Shown here in pieces: positions 35,630 to 44,073 of a stretch of DNA of 64,000 nt. Source of the DNA: Halovenus carboxidivorans (GTDB lineage Archaea > Halobacteriota > Halobacteria > Halobacteriales > Haloarculaceae). Every line of letters starts with the position of its first letter. The stretch's first letter is position 1. The stretch spans positions 248,001 through 312,000 of the forward strand of contig NZ_WUUT01000001.1 of assembly GCF_009831575.1 (NCBI RefSeq). The letters run 5' to 3'. Under the pieces are notes generated by a model. It was not told the DNA's origin. It did no database searches and saw only the letters and a list, made by a program, of their open reading frames with translations. Made by a program: the position numbers and the translations under genes.

Positions 35630-35800
35630 CTGTTTGACCGTCCGGAGGTCGTGTTCTGTCCGCATGAACTCCGAGAGCCGCCGGCTCGCGTGGCAGTTCG
35701 GACAGTGAAAGTTCGCGGTCGTCTCCGGTAACTCGGAGGGAGCCGTACGCCAGTTTTTGCCGCACTCCGGACAGAGCACGCGGACCTGTGTCTCTTCCAT
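35621..35800 (-). CDS. Small CPxC zinc-finger protein (59 residues)
   Basis: A 59-codon frame with two zinc knuckles, LCPECGKNW and HCPNCHASRR, separated by about 20 residues, the compact zinc-ribbon pattern. The remainder is basic and acidic, EFMRTEHDLRTVKQLG. Likely binds nucleic acid or a protein partner; this is a common class of conserved but unnamed haloarchaeal small proteins. It is convergent with aIF2-beta and overlaps it by 9 bp (35621-35629). It lies 51 bp downstream of tfb on the same strand. No ORF over 60 residues fits this position, so the cysteine spacing is the main evidence. Confidence 0.65.
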   Translation of the reverse strand: MEETQVRVLCPECGKNWRTAPSELPETTANFHCPNCHASRRLSEFMRTEHDLRTVKQLG

Positions 35801-35851
35801 GCGTGTCTATCACACACACTTCCGTCGGACAAAAGCGTTGTGACCGGGGGG

Positions 35852-36835
35852 TTACTGCGCGACGGCGTCGGTCTCGACGTCCAGCAGTTCGTGATAGCGG
35901 TTCCGGATCGTCACTTCGGAGATGTCGGCGACCTCGCTCACCTGGTTCTGTGTGACCTTCTCGTTTGTCAGCAGTGAGGCGGCGTAGATCGCCGCGGCGG
36001 CCAGTCCGACCGGCGACTTTCCGCTGATCACTTCGGTCCCCTCGGCGCTTTCGAGTAGCTCTCGGGCGCGGCGTTCGACCTCCTCAGAGAGGCCGAGTTC
36101 GGAGACGAACCGGGGGACGTAGCTTTTCGGATTCGCCGGCTTGACCTCGAGGTTCAGTTCCTGGACGATGTACCGGTACGTCCGGGTGAGTTCCATGCGG
36201 TCGACGCGGGAGACGTGGTTGACCTCGTCGAGCGAGCGCGGCGTCCCCGCCTGTCGAGCGGCGGCGTACAGCGAGGCGGTCGCGACGCCTTCGATGGAGC
36301 GGCCGGGCAGTAGATCCTCTTCGAGCGCTCGTCGGTAGATGACGCTCGCGGTCTCGCGGACGTTCTCCGGGAGCCCCAGCGCGGAGGCCATCCGGTCGAT
36401 CTCGCCCAGCGCCTGCTTGAGATTCCGTTCCTTGGAGTCACGGGTGCGGAACCGCTCGTTCCAGGTCCGGAGCCGCTGCATCTTCTCGCGCTGGCGACTC
36501 GACAGGGAGTTCCCGTACGCGTCCTTGTTCTGCCAGCCGATGTTCGTCGACAGTCCCTTGTCGTGCATCATCTTCGTCGTCGGTGCGCCGACGCGGGACT
36601 TCTGATCCTGCTCGCGGGAGTCGAACGCCCGCCACTCCGGACCGGGATCGATTTCGTTCTCCTCGACGACCAGCCCACACTCCTGACAGACCGTCTCGCC
36701 GTGTTCCGCGTCGTTGACGAGGTTGCCACCACACTCCGGGCAGACCTCCGTCTCCGCTTCGGTCCGCTCGGATTCCGTCTCGTTCGTGCGTTCTCGTGTT
36801 CGCTCTCGACCGTCTGTCCGCTGTGATTCACTCAT
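35852..36835 (-). CDS. tfb: Transcription initiation factor TFB (TFIIB)
   Basis: A 327-residue TFB. An acidic/Arg-rich N-terminal segment (about 1-35) precedes the zinc ribbon CPECGGNLVNDAEHGETVCQECG, then the B-reader/linker with WRAFDSREQDQKSRVGAP, and two cyclin-fold repeats, each ending in an HTH-like helix (about 145-235 and 245-325). The second repeat's QNQVSEVADISEVTIRNRY contacts BRE DNA. It recruits RNA polymerase to TBP-TATA complexes. ATG 36835 (MSESQRTDGR) is chosen; an in-frame extension to 36940 would run over the promoter. Haloarchaea have several TFBs; which paralogue this is cannot be said. Confidence 0.95.
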   Translation of the reverse strand: MSESQRTDGRERTRERTNETESERTEAETEVCPECGGNLVNDAEHGETVCQECGLVVEENEIDPGPEWRAFDSREQDQKSRVGAPTTKMMHDKGLSTNIGWQNKDAYGNSLSSRQREKMQRLRTWNERFRTRDSKERNLKQALGEIDRMASALGLPENVRETASVIYRRALEEDLLPGRSIEGVATASLYAAARQAGTPRSLDEVNHVSRVDRMELTRTYRYIVQELNLEVKPANPKSYVPRFVSELGLSEEVERRARELLESAEGTEVISGKSPVGLAAAAIYAASLLTNEKVTQNQVSEVADISEVTIRNRYHELLDVETDAVAQ

Positions 36836-36864
36836 GATGATCTCCTGTTGCCGTGGGGGCAATC

Positions 36865-36876
36865 TATAAATATGTC
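36865..36876 (-). promoter_or_regulatory. TATA box of tfb
   Basis: On the minus strand ACATATTTATAG centres about 33 bp upstream of the tfb ATG at 36835, predicting a leader of only a few bases. The surrounding 36,840-37,060 region is AT-rich with two further TATA-like clusters (near 36,893 and 36,913), so alternative starts are possible. Confidence 0.55.
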
Positions 36877-37011
36877 CTACGGGCTTCGTTAATGTATAGT
36901 TACTGCTACACACATATAAATGTTTTGCCTCTATTATCATCTAGAATACTCCCTGACGCCTTCTAACGGCAGTTTATCCGATTGTGGTACAGATTACCGT
37001 GGGCAAAAGGG

Positions 37012-37020
37012 ATAAAAATC
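37012..37020 (-). terminator. T-tract terminator after kae1-bud32
   Basis: Reading the minus strand, about 45 bp past the kae1-bud32 stop at 37062 the sequence is GATTTTTAT, a short U-tract typical of archaeal termination. It separates this gene from the tfb promoter. Confidence 0.4.
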
Positions 37021-37061
37021 TATTGGTGGTGTATCGGCCTCTCTGCGGCGGCCGAATCTGA

Positions 37062-38657
37062 TTACTGATAGCGACCCCGGCCCGCGATCTCCCGGAGCTG
37101 TTCGAGCACCGCTTCGTCGCCGACGCGACGATAGGCCTCGACTGCCGCCTCTCCCAACCGCTCGCCGTCGCCGTCCGTGCTCTCCAGGCTCCCAAGCAGG
37201 ACGTGCAGGTCCATCGCGTGGTCTTCCGGGTCGTTGCTGTCGTAGCCCAGGCCGAAATCGATCAGCGAGACGCGGTCGCCGACGCGGACGTTCCGCGGGG
37301 TGGGGTCGCCGTGAACGAGTCCGGCCTCGTGCAGCCGTGCGAGCTGTTCGGCCACCGTCTCGACGCGTTCGCTCGTGAGGTCGTCTTGCAGGTCACATCG
37401 GCCGACGTGCTGGAGCGTCAGCCGCATCTCCGATGTGTCGATATCCCGGACCAGCGGCGTCGACACGCCCTGCCGGCGGGCCTCGTGTAACAGCCGTGCC
37501 TCCTGGCGCGTGCGCTCGCGGCGCAGCCGTTCGTCCAGTTCGGGATGGCGGTACGCGCGGCTGTGGCGGTGTTTCTCGACGCTGTCACCGAGAGTGACCG
37601 CGGACTCCGCGCCCTGAACGAACTCCTCGCGCTCGCGGGTGACGGTCGCCTCCGGCGGACGCCAGGTCACTTCGACCTCGTCCGGGCGGAAGTTCGAGTC
37701 GATGCCCGACTCCGCGACTGGGACCGTCTGGCCGGCCCGGAACATCTTCGCGCCCAGTACGGCGATCATCCCCGCGTTGTCCCGCAGAAACCGGTTCTCC
37801 GGGACGAAAAACGACGCGCCGCGCTGCTCGCACATCGAGGTCAGCATCTCCCGGAGCCGTTCGTTCTGCCCGACGCCGCCGCCGAGGACTAACTCCTCGC
37901 TGCCGGTCAGCGCGAGCGCGCGCTCGGAGACCTCCGTGAGCATCGCGAAGATGGTCTCTTGCAGGCCACAGCAGACGTCTTCGACCGGTGTGCCGTCGTC
38001 GTACTCCTGCTTTGCCGCGGACATGATCCCGGAAAAGGAGAAATCCATCCCCTTGACGACGTAGGGGAGTTCGACGTACTCGCCGTCTTCGGCGGCTTCC
38101 TCTACCTTCGGGCCGCCGGGGTGCGACCAGCCGACGTGGCGGGTGAACTTGTCGATTGCGTTGCCGACCCCGGTGTCCATCGTCTCGCCGAGCACGCGAT
38201 AACGGCCGGCCCGGTAGCCCAGCAGGTGCGCGTTCGCACCGCTCGCGTTCAGACAGACCGGCGCGTCGAAGCCGGCGAAGTGGCGACCGATCTCCAGGTG
38301 TGCGACCATGTGATTGACGCCGACCAGCGGCAGATCGAATCGCTGCGCCACCGCGCGGGCGCTCGTCCCGACGAGTCGCAGACAGGGGCCGAGTCCCGGC
38401 CCCCGAGAGAAGGCCACGCAGTCGAACGGCTCCGGACCGTACTCCTCGCGTGCGTACTCGATGATTCGCTCGATGACCTCGGGGAGGTGGTCGGCCATGT
38501 GTTCGGCGGCTTCACGGGGGTGGAGGCCGCCGCTGTCCGGCAGATACGCCTCCGTTTCGATCTCCACGGAATCGCTCGCGCTGTCGTAGACGGCGGCGCT
38601 GGCGGCCCACGCCGTCCCCTCGATGCCGAGCACGCGCACGTCGCTGTCGGTCTCCAT
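37062..38657 (-). CDS. Fused Kae1-Bud32 (tRNA t6A synthase and its kinase)
   Basis: A 531-residue fusion. Residues 1-335 are Kae1 (TsaD-like), which transfers threonylcarbamoyl to A37 of ANN-decoding tRNAs. ASKHA features are present: GIEGTAWAAS, GPGLGPCLRLVG, metal ligands H116 and H120 in VNHMVAHLE, and GGGVGQNERLREML. Residues about 340-531 are the Bud32 atypical kinase/ATPase: VEKHRHSRAYRHPELD for the ATP-binding lysine region, LVHGDPTPRNV catalytic loop and IDFGLG metal motif. The two are subunits of the KEOPS complex and are fused in many archaea. ATG 38657 gives METDSDVRVLGIEG. Codon use is normal. Confidence 0.95.
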   Translation of the reverse strand: METDSDVRVLGIEGTAWAASAAVYDSASDSVEIETEAYLPDSGGLHPREAAEHMADHLPEVIERIIEYAREEYGPEPFDCVAFSRGPGLGPCLRLVGTSARAVAQRFDLPLVGVNHMVAHLEIGRHFAGFDAPVCLNASGANAHLLGYRAGRYRVLGETMDTGVGNAIDKFTRHVGWSHPGGPKVEEAAEDGEYVELPYVVKGMDFSFSGIMSAAKQEYDDGTPVEDVCCGLQETIFAMLTEVSERALALTGSEELVLGGGVGQNERLREMLTSMCEQRGASFFVPENRFLRDNAGMIAVLGAKMFRAGQTVPVAESGIDSNFRPDEVEVTWRPPEATVTREREEFVQGAESAVTLGDSVEKHRHSRAYRHPELDERLRRERTRQEARLLHEARRQGVSTPLVRDIDTSEMRLTLQHVGRCDLQDDLTSERVETVAEQLARLHEAGLVHGDPTPRNVRVGDRVSLIDFGLGYDSNDPEDHAMDLHVLLGSLESTDGDGERLGEAAVEAYRRVGDEAVLEQLREIAGRGRYQ

Positions 38658-38805
38658 CGCTTGCCCTGTGTTGGCTGTGCGGCAGTGAAGACCACTTCGA
38701 TTCGGTGGGTAGCCGCCGTGGCTGGCGGCTCCGAACGACCCGAGTACGCTCCGCGAGCATCGGGAGTCCGACCGCATTTTTGAGTATCGAGACGGTACGG
38801 GGAGT

Positions 38806-39813
38806 ATGATCGATCTACGGAGCGATACCGTCACCAAACCGAGCGAGGAGATGCGCGACGCCGCCCGCGACGCGGAGGTCGGGGACGACGTCTACGGCGA
38901 GGATCCGACGATCAACGAACTCGAAGCGCGGACGGCGGAGATTCTCGGCACCGAGGACGCGCTGTACGTCCCCTCGGGGACGATGGGCAACCAGATCGCC
39001 GGCCGAATCCACACCGAGCGGGGCCAGGAACTGCTCTGTGAGCGCGAGAGCCACATCTACAAGTGGGAACTCGCGGGGCTGGCCCAGCACGCGGAGGTCC
39101 AGCCGCGGACGATCGATGCCGGTCCGCGCGGCGTCATCGAACCGGAGCAGGTCCGGACGGGCTACGTCGAGCAGAGCGGACACCGACCCGGAACCGGTGC
39201 GCTGGCGGTCGAAGACACCCACAACAGCCACGGCGGCACCGCAATCGCGCCCGAGAAAATCGCCGCCGCGGCCGAGGCCGCCCACGACTTCGGGCTGACC
39301 GTCCACCTCGACGGCGCGCGACTGTTCAACGCCGCGGCCGCCCACGACCGCCCGGCCGCCGAGTTCGTCGACCCGGTCGATACCGTGATGTGCTGTCTCT
39401 CGAAGGGGCTGGGCGCGCCCGTCGGCTCGATGCTGGCCGGCCCCGAGGCGATGATCGAGGAGGCCCACCGCGTCCGAAAGCTCCTCGGCGGCGGGATGCG
39501 ACAGGCCGGGATGATCGCCGCGCCTGGACTGGAGGCGCTGGCGAACCGGGACCGACTGAGCGAGGACCACCGCCGAGCGGAGCGACTCGCGGAGGGGCTC
39601 GGCCGCGTCGACAGCCTGAGCGTCGACGACCCCGAGACGAACATCGTCCTCGTCCACACCGACCGACCCGCCGAGGCCGTCCTCGACGACTGCGAGGAGG
39701 AGGGCGTGCTGGGCGTGCCCTTCGCCGAGCACACGATCCGCTTCTGTACGCACTGGGACGTCGACGACGACGACATCGACCGGGCAATCGAGGGCGTCGA
39801 GCGGGCGGTCTGA
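38806..39813 (+). CDS. PLP-dependent beta-eliminating lyase/threonine aldolase family protein
   Basis: A 335-residue fold-type I PLP enzyme of the low-specificity threonine aldolase/GntG group. Family hallmarks are the opening MIDLRSDTVTKPSEEM, GDDVYGEDPTINELE, the cofactor stacking VPSGTMGN, the Asp of LHLDGARLFNA and the Schiff-base lysine of CCLSKGLGAPVGS. It likely cleaves L-threonine or L-allo-threonine to glycine and acetaldehyde, supplying glycine. It is followed 57 bp later by the ornithine-cyclodeaminase-like gene on the same strand and shares a 148-bp divergent spacer with kae1. Confidence 0.88.
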   Translation: MIDLRSDTVTKPSEEMRDAARDAEVGDDVYGEDPTINELEARTAEILGTEDALYVPSGTMGNQIAGRIHTERGQELLCERESHIYKWELAGLAQHAEVQPRTIDAGPRGVIEPEQVRTGYVEQSGHRPGTGALAVEDTHNSHGGTAIAPEKIAAAAEAAHDFGLTVHLDGARLFNAAAAHDRPAAEFVDPVDTVMCCLSKGLGAPVGSMLAGPEAMIEEAHRVRKLLGGGMRQAGMIAAPGLEALANRDRLSEDHRRAERLAEGLGRVDSLSVDDPETNIVLVHTDRPAEAVLDDCEEEGVLGVPFAEHTIRFCTHWDVDDDDIDRAIEGVERAV

Positions 39814-39870
39814 GCGCAGCTACGGACTCGGCGGCGCACATATAAGTGCGTCCCAGCGAAACCGCACAGT

Positions 39871-40854
39871 ATGCAGACGGTCCTTCTCGATCCCGAGGCT
39901 GTCACGGCGAGCACGGAGATGGGGGAAGTAATCGACGCCGTCGAGTCCGCGTTCGCGGCCTACGCCGACGGCGACACGCAGATGCCCGCAAAGTCCTACA
40001 TCGACCTGCCACAGCACAACGGCGACTTCCGCTCGATGCCGGCGTACATCGAGACCGACGACTGGGAGGCCGCCGGCGTCAAGTGGGTCAACTCGCACGC
40101 GGACAACCCCGAGCGACACGGTCTCCCGACGGTGATGGGGACGATGATCTACTCCGATCCCGAGACGGCCTTTCCGCTGGCGCTGATGGACGGAACCGGA
40201 CTCACCCGACTGCGGACGGGCGCGGCCGCCGCGGTCGCGACCCGCTATCTCGCCGCCGAAGACGCCACCTCGCTCGGGTTGGTCGGCGCGGGAATCCAGG
40301 CGTACACGCAGTTGGAGGCCATCGCGCAGGTCCGAGACGTCCAGACGGTCGTCATCAGCGACCTCCGTGAGGAGGCCATCGAGGCCTTCATCGACGAGTT
40401 CGCCGGCGAGTTCGACGTCCGAGAGGGATCGATCACCGAGGCGGCGTCGTGTGACATCGTCTCGACGACCACGCCGGTCACCGAGCCGATCGTCGAGGCG
40501 GTCGGTGAGCACACTCACATCAACGCGATGGGAGCCGACGCGCCCGGCAAGAACGAAATCGCCTTCGACGTCGTCGCGGACGCGACCATCGTCATCGACG
40601 ACTACGAACAGTGCACCCACTCCGGCGAGATCAACGTCCCGTGGAGCGACGGACGGCTGGACGACGACGACCTCCACGGCGAACTCGGTGACGTGGTCAC
40701 GGGCCGAGTCGACCGACCCGACCCGGACGGCGTGACGCTGTTCGACTCCACCGGACTCGCCATTCAGGACGTTGCCGCGGCCCGCGTCATCTACCAGCAC
40801 GCGACCGAGAACGACATCGGCACCGAGTTCGCGCTCGTGGGAACTGACACCTGA
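39871..40854 (+). CDS. Ornithine cyclodeaminase/alanine dehydrogenase-like protein (mu-crystallin family)
   Basis: A 327-residue NAD(P)-dependent enzyme of the OCD/mu-crystallin family. Substrate-binding Arg/Lys are in SMPAYIETDDWEAAGVKWVNSH and LTRLRTGAAAAVATRYL; the Rossmann motif is LGLVGAGIQAYTQL near 133, and NAMGADAPGKNE carries the catalytic Asp. Family reactions include ornithine to proline, alanine dehydrogenation (the archaeal AlaDH of this fold) and ketimine reduction; those cannot be separated here. The gene follows the PLP aldolase, fitting an amino-acid catabolic pair. Confidence 0.85.
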   Translation: MQTVLLDPEAVTASTEMGEVIDAVESAFAAYADGDTQMPAKSYIDLPQHNGDFRSMPAYIETDDWEAAGVKWVNSHADNPERHGLPTVMGTMIYSDPETAFPLALMDGTGLTRLRTGAAAAVATRYLAAEDATSLGLVGAGIQAYTQLEAIAQVRDVQTVVISDLREEAIEAFIDEFAGEFDVREGSITEAASCDIVSTTTPVTEPIVEAVGEHTHINAMGADAPGKNEIAFDVVADATIVIDDYEQCTHSGEINVPWSDGRLDDDDLHGELGDVVTGRVDRPDPDGVTLFDSTGLAIQDVAAARVIYQHATENDIGTEFALVGTDT

Positions 40855-40869
40855 GCCGCCGTCGACGCC

Positions 40870-41685
40870 TCAGGACTCCCGCTCGATGGACAGTTCGACC
40901 TCCTCGCCGACGGGGAGATCCATCTCGTAATCGACCAGTTTCACGCCCAGCCGATCCCGGCCGCAGAACAGCGCCACTCCGGTGATCGGGCTCCCGTTCG
41001 CCAGGACAGTACACTCCTCCCAGGCGACGGTTCGATCCGAGAGCGTGCCGACCGCCCGCCCGGCGAGTTCGGCCCGGGTGCCGCCGGCGAGGACGCCGCC
41101 GCCCTCGTAGTGGGGAAAGCCGCCGTCGAGCACGCCGCCGCCGCTCTCGACGCCCGCGAACTGGTCCCCCGGAGCGGGATGGGTTGGCTCGTCGAGGCGC
41201 ACCCACGTCTCTCCGGCGTCGGTGACGGTGCCGGTTCCGTCCCACGGTACCGCCCGGAGGTCGGTATCGACGCTGATCGGCAGCGACCCCGAGGCGCGAT
41301 AGAGGTTGTCCTCATGGTTACGGAAGCCGAGGTGGATGTGGTTGGGGACCCACGGCGCGAAAAAGCCCGCCCGGACGAGGTCGCCGAGCGGATCGCCCAC
41401 CGAGACCGTCTCTCCGGGTTCGACGGTCGGATCGACGTGTAGCGTCCGGGCGACGTACTCGCCGGTATCGATCAGGATGAGGTGGTCGTGCTCGGCGGCG
41501 TAGGGCTTCGACGGCGCTTCGACCGTCTTCGTGTCGATGACCTCTCCGGCGACCGGGGAGGGTGCGGTCTCGGTCTCCGGATACAGATCGATCGCCCGCC
41601 CCTCGTCGTGGGCGGTAAACGGGGAGTTGTACAGCGAGAACCGATAGTACTGAAACAGCGTCTCCGGGCCGAGCGTGACTGCCAT
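40870..41685 (-). CDS. LytM/M23-like beta-barrel protein
   Basis: A 271-residue cytoplasmic protein. Its N-terminal half has the M23/LytM layout: the H-x-n-D pair in AHDEGRAIDLYPE, SPVAGEV, HDHLILIDTG and the closing HxH of VPNHIHLGFR. These are the zinc ligands of M23 peptidases. Haloarchaea lack murein and there is no signal peptide, so it is unlikely to cut peptidoglycan; a cytosolic peptidase or carrier role is possible. The C-terminal half (about 150-271) is beta-rich with GGGVLDGGFPHYEGGGVLAG. I prefer ATG 41685 (MAVTLGPET) over 41712. Convergent with the OCD-like gene. Confidence 0.65.
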   Translation of the reverse strand: MAVTLGPETLFQYYRFSLYNSPFTAHDEGRAIDLYPETETAPSPVAGEVIDTKTVEAPSKPYAAEHDHLILIDTGEYVARTLHVDPTVEPGETVSVGDPLGDLVRAGFFAPWVPNHIHLGFRNHEDNLYRASGSLPISVDTDLRAVPWDGTGTVTDAGETWVRLDEPTHPAPGDQFAGVESGGGVLDGGFPHYEGGGVLAGGTRAELAGRAVGTLSDRTVAWEECTVLANGSPITGVALFCGRDRLGVKLVDYEMDLPVGEEVELSIERES

Positions 41686-41728
41686 CGTCACAGTGTTGGC
41701 CGACACGACCAAAGCCTCGTCGGTCGGT

Positions 41729-42607
41729 TCAGAGCAACTCGCCGCGCGCCACGGGAACGACTTCGCCGCCGACCTCCACGGCGATTGTGTCGTCCTCGGG
41801 GCTCGCCCGCAGGGACAGCAGCGACGGCCGACCGAGTTCGTAGCCCTGTTCGACGCGGGCCTCGACGGCCGGCGCGCCGAAGTATTCGTGCTCGGAGAGA
41901 TAGGCGGCCAGACAGCCGTTCGCCGACCCGGTCGCCGGATCTTCGCGGACGCCCAGCGCGGGCGCGAACATCCGAGCGGCGATATCGTTCTCGTCTGCCC
42001 GCGGATCGGGACAGAACGCGTGGACCAACTTCGCCTCTCGGCCGCCGACGAGGTCGTGATACGCGTCCAGATCGAGTTCGATCCCGGTCAGCGCGGCCCG
42101 GTCGCGCAGCGGGACGATGATCGTCGCCAGGCCAGTCGAGACGATCTGTACGGGATAGTCGGTATCGAGCTGTGTCTCCTCCAGTCCGAGCACCGCCGCG
42201 AGGTCAGCGTGGCCGAGTCGCTCCCCGAACTCCGGCGGTTGTTGGCGCATCCAGAACCGGTCGCCGTCCTCGGCCTGGCGCCGTTCGACCGGCACCTCTC
42301 CGACGGCCAGATCGAGGACGACATTTTCAGGAGCGCCGTCGGCGAGGCTGTCGCGGATCACGGCCGCGGTCCCCAGCGTCGGGTGCCCGGCGAAGGGCAC
42401 CTCGTCGGTCGGGGTGAAGATCCGGACCGGCCACGCTCCGTCTGTCGGTTCACCGGTCACGAACGTCGTCTCCGAGTAATCCATCTCGGCGGCGATCGCC
42501 TGCATCTCCTCGGCGTCGAGACCTGCGGCGTCGGTGACGACGGCGAGTTGGTTTCCGGTGTATCGCTCCTGGGCGAAGACGTCGACGATAGAGAACTGGC
42601 GGGACAT
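41729..42607 (-). CDS. PhzF-family isomerase-like protein
   Basis: A 292-residue protein of the PhzF/diaminopimelate-epimerase fold. The acid-base Glu lies in AEMDYSETTFV near 44-50; other marks are FTPTDEVPFAGHPTLGTA near 62 and the C-terminal GVREDPATGSANGCLAAYL near 220. PhzF isomerises dihydro-hydroxyanthranilate in phenazine synthesis, but most homologues act on unknown substrates. No other phenazine gene is near. It follows the LytM-like gene's start by about 44 bp on the same strand. ATG 42607 gives the family N-terminus MSRQFSIVDVFAQ. Confidence 0.88.
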   Translation of the reverse strand: MSRQFSIVDVFAQERYTGNQLAVVTDAAGLDAEEMQAIAAEMDYSETTFVTGEPTDGAWPVRIFTPTDEVPFAGHPTLGTAAVIRDSLADGAPENVVLDLAVGEVPVERRQAEDGDRFWMRQQPPEFGERLGHADLAAVLGLEETQLDTDYPVQIVSTGLATIIVPLRDRAALTGIELDLDAYHDLVGGREAKLVHAFCPDPRADENDIAARMFAPALGVREDPATGSANGCLAAYLSEHEYFGAPAVEARVEQGYELGRPSLLSLRASPEDDTIAVEVGGEVVPVARGELL

Positions 42608-42692
42608 ACCCACCGGATACGGTGCGACCGACATAATCGCTGTTGATCTTCCCCCACAAGGGCTATGCGGCTCCGCCCCCGCCTGCACAACT

Positions 42693-43370
42693 ATGACTGG
42701 GACCAACGGCGGACGGCGGCGGTCACGGCGAGGGTATCTGGCCGCGACGGGGGCAGCAGCGATTGCCGGAATCGCGGGCTGTCTGGACGTGATTACCGGC
42801 GGTGCGGCCGAGTTCGAGGCCAACCCCTCGCGGGTTCCACAGAGCGTCCTCGACGAGACGGGCTACGAACTCGACGGCGTCTCCGATCGGGAGATCACTC
42901 GGACGTTCGAGGCCGGCGGCGAGAGCCGAGATGTCGTCGTGACGAACAAACTCGCCGAACACCACAAATCTATCAGCGTTCCCACGGCGGGGCTCGACGG
43001 GGCCGACGCGGCGGTCTTCACCGCACTGACGACACCGCAGGTGAACGTCCTCGGACGGAATTTCAATCCCGTCGAGGATATGTCCGCACAAGAACTCGCA
43101 CAGATGGTCCAACAGCAGTACGACATGGCCGCCGCCCCCTCCGAAGAAGACGAACAGACCGTGACGATCAACGGCGAGCAGACGCCGCTGGTGAGATTCA
43201 GGGCCGACGCCCGGTTCCAGGGCAATCCCATCGAACTGTTCATCCACATCAGCGAGGCCGTCGAACTCGGCGACGACTTCGTTGTGGTCTTCGGCGGCTA
43301 TCCGACCGTCCTCTCCGGCGAGGGAGAGAATATCGTCCAGATGGCAGAAGCGGTCGAACAGGGCGGGTAG
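42693..43370 (+). CDS. Tat lipoprotein of the DUF6517 type
   Basis: A 225-residue exported lipoprotein. Signal MTGTNGGRRRSRRGYLAATG then IAGIAGC is a clear twin-arginine, lipobox signal; Cys30 is the anchor. The mature domain (about 40-225) is mostly alpha/beta with the phrase VPQSVLDETGYELDGVSD near the start, DREITRTFEAGGESRDVVVTN in pattern and a FFVVVFGGYPT-like strand near the end. This is a haloarchaeal family without known function. ATG 42693 fits the signal; the upstream open frame does not. It is convergent with the DUF2062 gene. Confidence 0.85.
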   Translation: MTGTNGGRRRSRRGYLAATGAAAIAGIAGCLDVITGGAAEFEANPSRVPQSVLDETGYELDGVSDREITRTFEAGGESRDVVVTNKLAEHHKSISVPTAGLDGADAAVFTALTTPQVNVLGRNFNPVEDMSAQELAQMVQQQYDMAAAPSEEDEQTVTINGEQTPLVRFRADARFQGNPIELFIHISEAVELGDDFVVVFGGYPTVLSGEGENIVQMAEAVEQGG

Positions 43371-43374
43371 GCGC

Positions 43375-43884
43375 TCACTCCTCGGAGGGGGTCGTCTCGG
43401 TCGGGAAACCGACCTGCGGGTGGTCGTCGCTTCTGACCCGGCGGCGGAACTCGTTGACGATCCGGAGCGCGAGCAGGTAGCCGATGATCGCGAACAGCGT
43501 CGCGAGGATGAGGTTGCCGAGCCAGAGCCGAACGAGCAGATCCGGACCCGCCGACAGCGACACGTCGGCGTTGGTGAAGGTGACGCCCGGTGCAGGTCCG
43601 AGAATAAACCGCCCGAGCGAGTAGCTCGCGCCGTAGACGCCCCACTTCACGACCGGATTGAGGACGACGACGGAGGCGAACAGTGCGATCTTGCTCAGGC
43701 GATCGAAGAGATACGCGAGTACGACGAACACGAGCAGCCCCGTTCCCAGCGAGGGCAGGGCGGTGATGAAGACGCCGAGGCTGAAACTGAACGCGACCTC
43801 CTGGGAGGTGTGATCCTCCACGAAGGCTTCGATCAATCGGTCTTTGACTTCTGCGAGGACCTCGTTCACCCGCTGGCGGACCAT
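43375..43884 (-). CDS. DUF2062 membrane protein
   Basis: A 169-residue membrane protein with three to four helices. Residues 1-30 form a basic amphipathic helix; the family segment SFSLGVFITALPSLGTGLLV is followed by NPVVKWGVYGASYSLGR, typical of DUF2062, then one further helix near 118-145 and a basic/acidic C-terminus. In other organisms this domain is attached to glycosyltransferases; here it is alone. Function unknown. Its stop lies 4 bp from the lipoprotein stop on the opposite strand. Confidence 0.85.
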   Translation of the reverse strand: MVRQRVNEVLAEVKDRLIEAFVEDHTSQEVAFSFSLGVFITALPSLGTGLLVFVVLAYLFDRLSKIALFASVVVLNPVVKWGVYGASYSLGRFILGPAPGVTFTNADVSLSAGPDLLVRLWLGNLILATLFAIIGYLLALRIVNEFRRRVRSDDHPQVGFPTETTPSEE

Positions 43885-44041
43885 TCAATTCGTGCAACGA
43901 GCGTGAAGAACATCAACGCTTTCCTTGCCCGTGGGAGCCGATGTCGCACCCACTCCCGACACGCCGCAGTGGCGGTCACGACCTCCGGGGATCGATTGCT
44001 CCTGTCCCGAGTTTGGGTCCGGTCCCGAAGCAAAGCCAGGG

Positions 44042-44048
44042 TTTATTA
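44042..44048 (+). promoter_or_regulatory. TATA box of the pilin gene
   Basis: TTTATTA lies 26-32 bp before GTG 44074, so transcription would begin at or just before the start codon. This spacing is the main reason for preferring GTG 44074 as the start of a leaderless mRNA. Confidence 0.5.
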
Positions 44049-44073
44049 CACAGAACGAGCGGAATATTCGGTT

